A DNA stretch of 64,000 bases from Nageia nagi. Its lineage: Eukaryota > Pinophyta. Location: positions 49,662,001 to 49,726,000 of the forward strand of contig JBITNC010000001.1 in assembly GCA_050084985.1 (NCBI GenBank). Reading direction: 5' to 3'. Each line of letters begins with the position of its first letter. The first letter of the stretch is position 1. The notes below the pieces were generated by a model. That model ran no database searches, was not told the origin of the DNA, and saw only the letters and a list, made by a program, of their open reading frames with translations. This document shows positions 34,081-45,508 of this stretch, in pieces. The translations under genes were made by a program, and so were the position numbers.

Positions 34081-37000
34081 TTTTGTGCTTGTCTTATTGA
34101 TGGTCCATCATTCATGGCTTTCTTTCCTTTATCATAATCCCTAGGTGGATAATGTATAAATATTTGTATTCTTGTTAATATTTTTGTATTCAAATTACTA
34201 AGGAGATAATACATGAAATCATATTTATATTATGTAAATCCTCATTAAATTCTATAAAAAAGAATAACTCATTTACTACATTATATTAACATCATGTTCT
34301 TCATTGGTCCAACCAATTTCTTTTCTAACAACTTCATTATTTATACCATTATTAACATCTTTATTTGCATGGTTAATGATGGTTTCCTTTTTATTTTGAA
34401 TTTCTTATTCATGAATATCTTTCTCATTAACCTCTTGCTCATTAAGCTCTTTCTCATTTTTAAGTTCAACATAAATCATGTCTTCTTCATTATCTTCAAT
34501 TCTAATATGGCCTTATTGTAATGACTATCCTTTTTAAGCATATTTATTTTCAATATGTTCCCAAATGGTTGGTTCCTTTGATCTTGATTGCTAAGTAATT
34601 TCTTGCATGAATTTATCATTACTCTAAGGAACTTCTTATCCTTGAACTATCTCTATCTTTATACTCCATCATCAAATTGACATTGATATGAAGTTATTGT
34701 AATAGGTGGTTACCTATGAATATCTAATGAATGTCATATGGTGTTATAGGTCGTATCTTGATGCATGAGATTTGTGGAGGAGGTGAAAAGTTATTGTTTA
34801 TCATAGGTGTATAGTTTCTAGGAGGTTATTGTTACAATATTGATTCAAGTAAATGTGGTTCATAAGAAAATTCTCTAATACCTTACTACAAATAAGGCAC
34901 TAAATTAGAAACAATATATTCTTTCATTGTTTCTCTTTTATTTATCCCTAAAATGACTTCTTGTAGCAAAATTAGATCATTGCAAAATTTTCTTATTAAT
35001 TCATCTTTTTCAATGTTATTTTCTTCTATTGTTTATTATTCACTTTATACATCTCCAAGTTATTCATTTTCATCTTCATCTATATCTCCATGAAAACATT
35101 CTTCATTGGGTGCATCATTATCATCATTAATAGTATAATCTTTGTATACTTATTTTCTTAATCAAGCACTTCTTCTCAATGGGAATCATGTGGGACTTCT
35201 TTGTTTCCTCCTTCTAACCAATGGTGTTAGTTTGAACTTGAAGATTAATATGAAATTATTGAAATATGAGAACTACATTATCAATCATATCTAAAAATAT
35301 CTAAGAGTGTTGGCATAACTAGAGAAAAATGAAAGTGTAATAAAAAGCGACAATTTCACCAATTTGTAGATACTAAAAATTGATTTTAGTAAATTAGTAA
35401 TATCTATTTTAAAATAATTAAATAATATTTAACATGAAATGATCATAATTGCAAGTCATTTTAGAAAAATACTCAATTCATTCTTGGGATCTAACATCAT
35501 CTAAAACTGGAAAGATTAATATTCTTGAAAGAATTGAGCATACATTAATTCTGGAACAAGGGGGCATAGATAGAAACAAGAATATCTATTCAATTCATTG
35601 GTCATTTTTTATTAGATCGGGTAAAATATTGTATGAAGAAATGATCCCTCCCAATTCAAATATAACACAAACTTGTAATTCTTATCTTGTGAGATAAAAA
35701 AAAGTTAAATTCAATTTGAGGAGGTTTGTAATGACCTTCTCTTAATATTTGGACTATCTCTCTTCTACAATAATGGCTTATCAATGCATAATGCATATAT
35801 GTCATGTAATATCACATAATATTCTCTATACAATATTATCCAACCTCAAAGTTGTTTGTCATATTATCCTGCAACAAGATGAAATCTAAATATGGAAGTG
35901 TAAGTACAAACTACAAAGGTAGTGATAGTAATAGGGAACAAATCCAAACTTGATAAGTGGTGGTAAAAACCATGGATAGATGAGTTCCTCCTTTGGCCTA
36001 GACATCTCACTTAACACTCCTTGAAGCTCGCATAATTAAAGAGAGAAAGGGGTGAGATAATGAAGCATATTAGACCAATAAATAAAATAAATCCTCAAAT
36101 ATAGAAATAAAGCACATAAATCAATTATTTATTTTAGATACTTAAAATACATTTTTTAATAAATAAAAAACCAAATTTATGTGTCTATAAGCAGTATTGT
36201 CTATTCATCATTTTTGGTTTCAAATGCTATAAAACTATTAAAATTCCAAATATAAAAACCATATATTTATAACAAAAATTATAAATATCAAATTGCCTAT
36301 AAATTATACAATGTGTTCATCCTTCTTCAACTATCTCTACTTTTCAAGACTTGAGAGACCTCATTCTTCATCTCAAGGGAGGATTATCATGACTACATAT
36401 TTTTATGCTTCTATTACTTTTCTCTTTCTTCTTGATATGTATGTCATCTCTTATTTCTTATTTCATTGTATGCATAATTGAAAGAGGATCATTAGGGACA
36501 ATTATTATGTTGTTGTCAAGTCCATTTTGACATGTTTTGGGGCTTGAAACCATCACCTAATGGCCATAAATGGGCTTTGAATGTAATATATGATTTTCTT
36601 AGTAACCAAAAAGTATTAATATATTTTATTGCATAAGTAGATTACGGGATATATTTTAAGGTAGTCTTAATTAGTAAATAACATATGCATGAATTTATTT
36701 TGGAATCCATCCAAGTTATATTTTAGGATAACTAATAATAGTAAGTCCTATAACTTACTAAAAATAGAACTTGCTAGGAATAGTAAGTAGTCAGTTGGGG
36801 TTTCCGAGTGGAGGCTATATGTAGCATGTAATTCTATTGTAAAAGGTAGTGTAGATTTAAAATAATAAAGATTTCCATTTTCTAGATTTTTATTTGAGTA
36901 TTTTTGTTTGATTTAACATCTTACTCTAATTACTTTGATATATTCTATAAACTCGTAAATTTAAAAGAACATATTCTATACACTCGTAAATTTAAAAGAT

Positions 37001-37290
37001 CAGTAAAAAATATTTCATATCATATCATAAACTTGAATTTAGAATTCTTAAATCACCCTTTTCTACACTCATCAAACCATTTCATGATCATGACATCACC
37101 TATTTTATTTATAAATAATATTCATTAATCAAAATATATTCAAATTTATCATGTACTTCATTTTTATCCTCAACCTAATTAATCTTGAATGAATGCTACT
37201 TATTCTCAACACATACTTTCTAAGTCTTTGTCAGTTATGAGCCGGACAAGCATCATGATGCCTTTTTGTCTTTTATCCCTTGGAACGTCT
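34081..37290. other. AT-rich stretch without recognised genes
   Basis: Short frames at 33941-34144, 34294-34521, 35449-35697 and 36904-37128 look like chance frames in AT-rich DNA. The part at about 36505-36905 has LTR-like features (a TG start, an AATAAAG poly-A-type signal near 36863, a TTTAACA end) but no second copy or duplication was found, so I do not call it. Confidence 0.35.
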
Positions 37291-37329
37291 TGTTTAATAA
37301 ACCAAGTGGGCCTGCCCACGAATCTTCGC

Positions 37330-37620
37330 ACCCACGTGACCTTGAACGTTAACTACCAAATATTTAATTAATGACGTGGCAGTACCTTGCAAAATAAACC
37401 GTAACGGTAACCGTAACCCTGCGAGCTTCGAAACCATCAAACTTTTAAATTCGAACGCCCACATTTCCACGTGGCTTTAACATTATAAAAATTGAAAATG
37501 CATTTAAATACATTATAAAATTTAAAATGCATTTAAATTCCGCTCCAACATTAATGGAACACGGTCGGCCTTTACGACGGAACTACGGGACTCCGCCGGC
37601 GGCGGTAAAGATTTACCATC
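37330..37620 (+). promoter_or_regulatory. Probable promoter of the MCTP gene
   Basis: Three ACGT-core motifs cluster here: CACGTG at 37333-37338, TGACGTGGC at 37372-37380 and CACGTG at 37468-37473, the G-box/ABRE class bound by bZIP and bHLH factors. MYB-type strings (CCGTAACGGTAACCGTAAC) lie at about 37399-37417. TATA-like TTATAAAA occurs at 37483 and again 30 bp later in a small direct repeat. A CpG-rich stretch at 37560-37610 follows, a likely transcription start area. Function is inferred from motif clustering. Confidence 0.5.
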
Positions 37621-39328
37621 CCCATTTAATTTAATTAAAATGAATTGTACGCCAAGTCAGACCAGTCTTAAATCGTCCCTCGATCCTTGTCACAAAGTAG
37701 CCAGAAATAAGAAGAGGACAAGTAAAAGTTGGATATTGGAATTAATTTATTGGAGCCTTGGGACTGTGGGGATATTGGAATTAATTTCATGTATTTGGAC
37801 GCATGCATGCGTAATTGGGACGTATATTCTCCATAAGGAACTTTCATGGTGTGTGGTGGGAACTGAACTTTTGAGGAGTTGGGAGATCCGGGAGCTTTGG
37901 AGCCGCTTTTTCATTTTCTCTTCCAGGTGGGTGCATGATCTGGGCTTAAGTTTTGAAGTCCAATGTTGCTGTAATGCTTTATGATAGAACTTTAGGGGAG
38001 TTTTTTTTTTTTGGGTGATGAATGAATGAATGTTTGGAAAGATGATAGGATGTGTGGGGGATGGGATTTTGTGCAGTTTGGATTTGGTTTTGGAAGGGTG
38101 TAGGTAGGTAGATAGATCTCTTTGAGATGGGTGGCGGGTGTAAGGTTTCTTTGGATAAGATGATTTGTGGGTGTTCATGGTGTAAGAGTGTCTTTGACGA
38201 TATGGATTGGTCACGAGTACAAGGCTTGTGATTTAATGAATTGGGTAGGGAATTTTATCCCCACGTTTTAGGTGTTTTATTTTGTGTTCTATTCCAAGAT
38301 CTGGTTGAACATTTGCAGCTCAGGTGTATTTGATCAACATTTTATAATTTAGCGTGGTTGTTGTTGTAAATCTGAAATTGTAATGGCGTTGATGATCAGA
38401 ACAGGGAATGCTTGTAAACTGAATGTGTCTGCTTTTTTGCGAACCAGGCGTGTCTGCAAAGGGTAATTAGTCATGCCATGGTGTTATATTTATAGAAAAG
38501 AAAAATGTTATGGGTTTGCTTTCTAGAATCTGAATTTTGAAGTTGCTACGAGTTGAATGATGTACAAAAATATTTATGCTGGTTAATTTCCTGCTCTTAG
38601 TCCATAATGTAGGAATTGGTTTAGGCTGGAAGTAAACGACTAGTAATGTTTCCTTGAAATTTCTTGGTTTGCTTGCTAGGTACCAAATTTTGGTCGTAGT
38701 TTACAGTGTTTGCAGTTAAAAGAGGATTGCTCAAGCTCTACAGGCAATCTGAACTTGTGATTGGTCGATAACAAGGTATGTTTGAAGGGCTTAGAGAGCT
38801 TGTCATCATCTATCTGAGGTACATTTGAAGAACATATGAAACGTATTTCCTAAAACGAGTGTTGAACATGTTGTAAATAAAAATGCTTGAATTCCAGCCT
38901 TTGTTCATAGATATAAAACTTGGTTTCAGTCAAGAGTGATGAACATTTTCAACATGCCATTCATGTAACTTCATTTACTTGCTAAAGTTCAAATTTTGTC
39001 AAGAGAGACCAGAAGATGAGTGAGGCTTTAAGGTTGGCGAGGACTCATCTAGGACAGAAAATGCGTTTGTGTATATGGATGGTCTCAACATTTTGGTAGC
39101 ATCATATGAAAGGGTTATATATAGCATTTAGGGTATAAACTATAGATCTATCAGTTTATGGCACCGAGAACATCATATCAGATTTGGTATTTCAGTTTTT
39201 CTTAATCAGTCATATCAATTTTCGCTTGACAGGCTACCCAAGGAGGCTGTGAGTGAGGTTTGATACCTTAAGAGTATCTGCCAAGAGGCCCATAATTTAT
39301 ATTGGTTTCTGTAGATCAATAGCGTGCA
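37600..39328 (+). other. Probable 5' untranslated leader with introns
   Basis: The 1.7 kb between the likely promoter and the MCTP start codon has no conserved frame. A good donor AAG|GTATGT at 38776/38777 and an acceptor GACAG at 39232 would make an intron of 456 bp just upstream of the coding exon. A second possible intron runs from CAG|GTGGGT near 37926 to a TTTGCAG acceptor at 38715. These are motif-based guesses; RNA reads would settle them. Confidence 0.35.
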
Positions 39329-42193
39329 ATGAGCAAGCTCAAGCTAGCAGTGGAGGTTCTCAGTGCCCACAATCTGATGCCCAAGGATGGGCAGGGCTCT
39401 GCAAGTGCTTATGTAGAGGTTGTCTATGGTGATCAGAAGTTTCGTACAGCCACCAAGGAAAAGGATCTAAGTCCGGTCTGGAATGAGAAGCTTATGTTCA
39501 CCATCCCAGATCCTTCTTATTTACCTGACCAGACAGTAGACATCTATGTCTATCATGAGAATAAATCTAACCGCAGCATGAAATTTTTGGGAAGAGTCAG
39601 GGTACATGGCAGTAGCATTGCCAGTCAGAAAGAGGCAACCGTGCAACATTTTCCACTGGAAAAAAGAGGAATTTTTTCTCGCATAAATGGAGACATTGCG
39701 CTGAAGATTTACACTGTGGAGGATAAAGGGGACAGTTTGTCTAAACCTGAAAAGATAGAGGAGAAAGCAGCTTCAGTTGAGACCGAAACAAAGCACAATG
39801 AGCATAAGCAGAAGACAACACAGCAAGATTCTAAGCCAGTCGAGGAGAAGAAGCCTGAGGCCAAAGTGGTGCACATGTATAATACCCCACCTCAGCCAGT
39901 AGATTACACTTTAAAGGAGACCAATCCTCATCTTGGAGGTGTGGGGATACACCGAGATAAGCTTACTAGCACGTATGATTTGGTTGAACAGATGCAATAC
40001 TTGTATGTGAGGGTGGTAAAAGCTAGAGACCTGCCAACCATGGATATTACTGGAAGCTGTGATCCATATGTTGAGGTGAAAATTGGAAACTACAAGGGAG
40101 TCACTAAACACTTTGAGAAGAAAACAAATCCAGAATGGAACCAAGTTTTTGCATTTTCTAAGGATAAGATCCAATCATCTGTAGTGGAAGTTGTGGTTAA
40201 GGACAAAGATTTGGTGAAAGATGACTTAATTGGGCATTTGGTTTTTGATCTGAATGAGGTTCCCACCAGGGTACCTCCTGACAGCCCCTTGGCACCTCAA
40301 TGGTATAGGTTGGAAGACAAGAAAGGGGAGTCAAAGGTGAAAGGTGAGCTTATGCTTGCAGTGTGGATGGGTACACAAGCAGATGAAGCCTTCCCTGAAT
40401 CGTGGCATTCTGATGCAGCTACAGTACAAAGTGACGGGGTTGCAAATATTCGATCCAAAGTTTACTTATCTCCAAAACTCTGGTATGTTAGAGTCAATGT
40501 GATCGAAGCCCAGGATTTGCTGCCAAGTGACAAGGGAAGGTTTCCGGAGACATTTGTTAAAGTTCAGTTGGGAAATCAATTATTGAAAACAAAAGTATCT
40601 CTGGACCGAACCATAAATCCCCGATGGAATGAAGATTTACTTTTTGTGGCTGCAGAGCCCTTTGAAGAACACTTAGTACTCACAGTGGAGGACCGGCTCG
40701 GTCCTAACAAAGATGAAGTTCTGGGAAAAACTAAACTTGCATTGTCATCAGTAGCTAGGCGTTTGGATCATAGACCTGTTCCCTCTAGGTGGTTCAACCT
40801 TGAAAAGCATTCTATTATTGATGGAGAAATGAAGGAAAATAAATTTTCAAGCAGGATTCATCTAAGAGTGTGTCTTGACGGTGGGTATCATGTTCTCGAT
40901 GAATCCACACATTACAGCAGTGATCTCAGGCCCACTGCCAAGCAATTGTGGAAGCCTTCCATTGGTGTCTTGGAACTTGGTGTGCTGAGTGCACACAGCT
41001 TGCTTCCCATGAAGAATAAAGATGGCAGAGGAACTACTGATGCCTACTGTGTTGCAAAATATGGGTCTAAGTGGGTAAGGACAAGGACAATTGTTGACAG
41101 TTTGAATCCAAAGTGGAATGAGCAGTATACATGGGAAGTTTATGACCCTTGTACTGTCATTACTGTTGGAGTCTTTGATAATAATCATCTTCAAGGAGGA
41201 GAAGGAGCTAAGGATAATAGGATTGGCAAAATGAGAATTCGTCTCTCAACTCTGGACACAGACAGAGTATATACATATTCACATCCTCTGCTGGTTCTAC
41301 AATCTTCAGGACTTAAAAAGGTGGGTGAACTTCATTTGGCTGTCCGATTCTCATGCTCATCTCTTTTGAACATGATGTGCGTCTATTCAAAGCCATTGCT
41401 GCCTAAGATGCATTACACACATCCTCTCTCTGTGATTCAGCTTGAAAGTCTTAGATACCAAGCCATCAACACAGTAGCACTTAGGCTCAGCCGAGCTGAG
41501 CCTCCTCTGAGAAGAGAGGTGGTAGAATATATGGTAGATTCAAATTCTCACATGTGGAGTCTCAGGAGAAGTAAAGCTAACTTTTACAGAATCATGTCAA
41601 TATTTTCTCCCCTGATAGCAGTTGGGAAATGGTTTAGTGATATTTGCAATTGGAAGAATCCTATTACGACAATACTGGTCCATATTCTGTTTCTCATCCT
41701 TGTCTGGTATCCTGAGCTGATATTGCCCACTGTTTTCCTCTATATGTTCTTGATTGGGATATGGAATTTTCGATTTAGACCTCGGCATCCACCACATATG
41801 GATGCTCGCCTCTCAAATGCTGAAACTGTGCTCCCTGATGAACTTGATGAAGAGTTCGATACCTTTCCTAGTTCAAAAGGGGCTGATGTTGTGAAGATGA
41901 GGTATGATCGCCTGAGAAGTGTTGGTGGGAGGATTCAGACTGTTGTTGGAGACATTGCCACACAAGGAGAGAGACTACATTCCCTCTTAAGTTGGAGGGA
42001 CCCTCGTGCCACTACTATTTTTATAACTTTTTGCTTGGTCACTGCTATAATTCTGTATGTTACACCTTTCCAAGCGGTTGCAGTTCTTGTAGGAATATAT
42101 CAGATGCGTCATCCCAAATTTCGGTACCGGCTTCCCTCTGTTCCTGTAAATTACTTTAGGAGGCTGCCTGCACGAAACGATAGTATGTTATAA
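39329..42193 (+). CDS. Multiple C2 domain and transmembrane region protein (MCTP family)
   Basis: A 954-residue protein on a single exon, as is usual for plant MCTPs. MCTPs sit in the endoplasmic reticulum and at plasmodesmata, where the C2 domains bind the plasma membrane and act in cell-to-cell transport; this is family knowledge. Visible order: C2 at about 3-110, a charged lysine/glutamate-rich linker 130-185, C2 at 222-345, C2 at 383-500, C2 at 545-675, then the plant phosphoribosyltransferase-like C-terminal domain (about 798-954) with two hydrophobic hairpins at about 779-812 and 893-925. Acidic calcium-loop residues are kept in the second (D239, D245, D292, D294) and fourth (D565, D571) C2; the first has S26 where Asp is expected. 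The protein ends L-P-A-R-N-D-S-M-L, as many plant homologues do. The ATG follows stops in the leader and begins directly at C2 homology. The gene is intact and is the only complete host gene here. Its exact subgroup (QUIRKY/MCTP15, FTIP or other) was not resolved. Confidence 0.95.
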   Translation: MSKLKLAVEVLSAHNLMPKDGQGSASAYVEVVYGDQKFRTATKEKDLSPVWNEKLMFTIPDPSYLPDQTVDIYVYHENKSNRSMKFLGRVRVHGSSIASQKEATVQHFPLEKRGIFSRINGDIALKIYTVEDKGDSLSKPEKIEEKAASVETETKHNEHKQKTTQQDSKPVEEKKPEAKVVHMYNTPPQPVDYTLKETNPHLGGVGIHRDKLTSTYDLVEQMQYLYVRVVKARDLPTMDITGSCDPYVEVKIGNYKGVTKHFEKKTNPEWNQVFAFSKDKIQSSVVEVVVKDKDLVKDDLIGHLVFDLNEVPTRVPPDSPLAPQWYRLEDKKGESKVKGELMLAVWMGTQADEAFPESWHSDAATVQSDGVANIRSKVYLSPKLWYVRVNVIEAQDLLPSDKGRFPETFVKVQLGNQLLKTKVSLDRTINPRWNEDLLFVAAEPFEEHLVLTVEDRLGPNKDEVLGKTKLALSSVARRLDHRPVPSRWFNLEKHSIIDGEMKENKFSSRIHLRVCLDGGYHVLDESTHYSSDLRPTAKQLWKPSIGVLELGVLSAHSLLPMKNKDGRGTTDAYCVAKYGSKWVRTRTIVDSLNPKWNEQYTWEVYDPCTVITVGVFDNNHLQGGEGAKDNRIGKMRIRLSTLDTDRVYTYSHPLLVLQSSGLKKVGELHLAVRFSCSSLLNMMCVYSKPLLPKMHYTHPLSVIQLESLRYQAINTVALRLSRAEPPLRREVVEYMVDSNSHMWSLRRSKANFYRIMSIFSPLIAVGKWFSDICNWKNPITTILVHILFLILVWYPELILPTVFLYMFLIGIWNFRFRPRHPPHMDARLSNAETVLPDELDEEFDTFPSSKGADVVKMRYDRLRSVGGRIQTVVGDIATQGERLHSLLSWRDPRATTIFITFCLVTAIILYVTPFQAVAVLVGIYQMRHPKFRYRLPSVPVNYFRRLPARNDSML

Positions 42194-43560
42194 AAGTTTG
42201 TCTCAGATCTTATGCTGTAATGTTTTACCCATTTCACTTCACAAACAGGCGTTTTCTTTCATCAACCTTCACTACAATGGTGACGTTTAATGTATTTCTC
42301 CAGCACTGACCATGCAAGTAATTCCACTTGATAAGGTCTGCAGTCTCATGGTCTAGATGCCTGATCAGACTAAAAGATGATATTGCAGGAGTTTTAGCAC
42401 ACTGTGAGAAGAGGGGGATTGTTCTATCTAAGGGACTTTTTTTAGTTCATTGTGTGTTGGATTATATTTTTATTTGTCAGAGCTCCTATGGCTGTTATGT
42501 ACACAGTGTGTTCTCATTGTTGATATTATGCATTCAGACAAATTCTGCAATGAGTGGTTCTTATTCTTGTTTACTTCACTTCAAAGAATTGTTGTTTTTC
42601 AAGTTAATTCCTATTGTTTCTTTTTAAATAGTAATTATGCTAAAGGATTTTCCCAAAAAGCTGTTCTTAATATTCTATGAAAGTATAACTAATTGTTTGT
42701 GAAGGATGACTAGGTAGTGGTTACTGAAGGGTATTATATATCATATATGGAAATGGCATTAGAGCAATAGGCATTGAACAGGTATCTAGAAGGTTGATGT
42801 AGATAATTAGTGTATTGTTTTGGCATTGGCCCTTCCATGATTATGGGAATGAATTTCTCTTACTTTTAGTACTTAGGATTTTTTTGAATGCCATTCATCA
42901 TCTGCATTATGCTGGTTATAAACGTAATAGATTGAACTTGAAAGAATTGCTTTCTGATTCTTGTGAGGGATTTGACCTACTTAATTTTTGAAGTAAATAA
43001 AACTGGTATGCATAAATTTCATTGATCCCTTAGATTGTTTCCCAAGATGCTTAGACAAATCAAGTTGTAATGATTCTTGGTCTTTTGTGTCTGTTATCCT
43101 TCTTCAATCCACTATGAAGGTCTGATTTGTCTTTGAATTACTATAAATGGACAGAGAGATCGCGGTCAGTGTTCCCAATTTGTGTATCTGGGGATATCCC
43201 AAAATCAGGGATATGGTGATGCCTCGTAACATTCTTTTGGTGAAATAGTTTTCTAGGGACCCATTAAGGAATTTTCACAGAGAGGTAAAGACTGAGAACT
43301 GATTTTGTATTCTGCAGAATGGGTACAAACATTTGTACATAATTTATCTGGTGGACTGAGGAGTCAATACTCAGCTCTTTATGAGATCTTGTAGCATACA
43401 ACGGCTACTTTAGCGATCCTCCCTTGATTGTTCACGTTTCCCTAACAGTGGTGATTTTGATTTGCTGTGGAGTACCTGCCTGGTAAACTTCAAACTAGAT
43501 CAATACCTTCTGACAAAGTGACAATCTCATGCTTTCAAGCTGCAGCGTAAGGAGTTTGTG
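42194..43560 (+). other. 3' region downstream of the MCTP gene
   Basis: Less AT-rich than the surrounding repeats, with only short frames. An AATAAA at 42996-43001 could be a poly-A signal but would give a long 3' untranslated region; other A/T-rich sites lie closer. Nothing else was recognised. Confidence 0.35.
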
Positions 43561-44800
43561 ACATCATTATTTAATAATAATGAAGTTAAGATCGTAATTA
43601 TTGGATAAGAGATTACAAATAGATATGGAATAGATAAAGATGCATATGAAGAGATGTGTAATTATTTTGGAGATAATGTGTCTGTGAAATATGGTAGATT
43701 TAGAGGAATGTTATGATGTTTTGTAAGAGATGTGGTGGTGTTAATGAGGTTTTATTATAAGTACTTTGGACAGTGAAGAATATCATTTGATGTTGAATTG
43801 TAGAAAGTAAGGAGAAATTATAGAATTAAAAGCATGTTTAAAATAGTGTATAATAAAGATTAGGTAGTTCAAATGAAATATTGTTATCATTGATTAAATA
43901 TTTGAACATTAAAATTTAGTAGAAAATAAAATTTGAAGTATTATAAAAATTAATATTTAAAATTTTGTTTATTTTATTCATAAATTAATTACAAATAGAT
44001 ATTAATTAATCATTATTGGAACAATATCAAAAAGTTTTGCAATAATTATTATACTTAATATTACAAAAATAAAGATTAAATTAACTTTATTCTATTATGT
44101 TAATATCTTTAAGTAATTTGCAATGTTTATGAATAATAATTACTTTAGTTATTTACTTTGTTGATGGAGAAATGAATTTCACATATTTACGTTTCCCTTT
44201 GAAGATAATTCTCTAAAATTATAAAATTTTCAAAGTAAAAATAATAATAAAAAACAGTAAAATTATTTATTTTCAAATTTTACTAAAATAATTTAAAAAT
44301 TTAAATAATTTTTATTATTAAAATAAAAATTTATTTAAATGTAAACCAACAATAACCACCATAAAAATAAAATAAAATAAAACAAACTTGTTCACCTAAG
44401 CTTTGTCAAAGTCTGATAAAGTCAGGTGACTGTATTCATTTGTGAATGTAGAGTGTACATTCATTCACAACATGCGCCACCATTAAAAACGATATAGACA
44501 ACATTGAAGAGCCTGGCAGACATGTTAGCTACGTCTTTTAATTTATAAAAGTAAAAATATAAATATAAATTTTCTATATAAAATTAAATTAAAAATAATG
44601 CAACTTTTTTTATTTAAAATATTTTGCAAAAAATAAAATGCAATTATTTAAAATGATTTAATATATATATTAAGATAAAAAGATTAACTATAAAAGAGAA
44701 TTAATGATACATAAAATATAAATTAATATTTAATCATAAAAAATATTAGATTTAATATTTTAGTTTTTAAAATTGAAACAAGGTTAAAAGTTAGATATAT
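43561..44800. other. Very AT-rich spacer
   Basis: Mostly A/T homopolymer and TAAAT-type sequence without frames. A less AT-rich island at 44380-44535 has no identifiable content. Confidence 0.3.
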
Positions 44801-44861
44801 CTCGAATGAGAGTTACCTCAAGATCATAAAGTTTAAACTTGAAGGATATGATCATAAGAAG

Positions 44862-45508
44862 ACTTTGATATCAAAATGAAAGAATTGAATGATTCCTTAA
44901 CCAAGATCACTTGTGCACATTTCAACCAATTAACACTCAATATAACATCTTTTCTCTCAAGGTAACAATGAACAATCACACAAAGAGATAATAACACCAA
45001 TGTATAGTGGTAAATCCTCTCATCTTTCTTCAAGAGGAAACATCATCCACTTTAAACACACATTCTATTAATATTGTAAGAACTTATAGAGTATTTGGTT
45101 CAAGACCACAATGCTTAACTCTCCTAAAAGTAGTTAGCTTTATTCCATCTATTTCACAATATACTAGCATAACAATGCTATCTAGAATGTGTGTTTACTT
45201 CAAGGTCAAATCTTTCTTTTATAAGAGAAAATCCCACTTTGGCTCACCTTTTTACCTAAGGGGAATACCATAAACCAAAGGATATACATATTTTCAAGTG
45301 GGTGTGAGTAATGGAGGTGGAAGGTTTTCCACCCATGCTCATTTAATAGTTATACGTGCACTCACTTTTGAGTGGCCTTACGTGTCCATGTGGAAAATCC
45401 TCAATTATAAAATTATGTAGGGTTCCATATTTTCTTACATGGATAACATAAGTGGATTATTCTATGTTATTACACATAAAAATATCTATCCTCCTATTTT
45501 GGGTATTA
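44862..45508 (-). repeat. Copia-like LTR relic with primer-site remnant
   Basis: TTTGATATCAAAA at about 44864-44876 resembles the complement of the Met-tRNA primer site seen at 18659-18670, and a TG follows at 44877. The sequence then parallels the family LTRs in layout, with a stretch near 45220-45260 (TATAAGAGAAAATCCCACTTTGG) like the TATA region of the old element. The right border near 45508 is uncertain and no target duplication was found. It looks like a 5' LTR with a scrap of leader from a related but different copia family. Confidence 0.55.

Noticed and set aside
35449-35697. 82-codon plus frame as a small gene
   Set aside because: No recognised motif and no sign of expression signals; AT-rich frames of this length are expected by chance in 64 kb.
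36505-36905. Solo LTR with TG start and poly-A-type signal
   Set aside because: No second copy in the window and no matching 5-bp duplication at any border I tried.
37640-38214. Overlapping frames on both strands (114 and 155 codons) upstream of MCTP
   Set aside because: No family match, opposite overlapping frames, low-complexity translation; more likely leader DNA of the MCTP gene.
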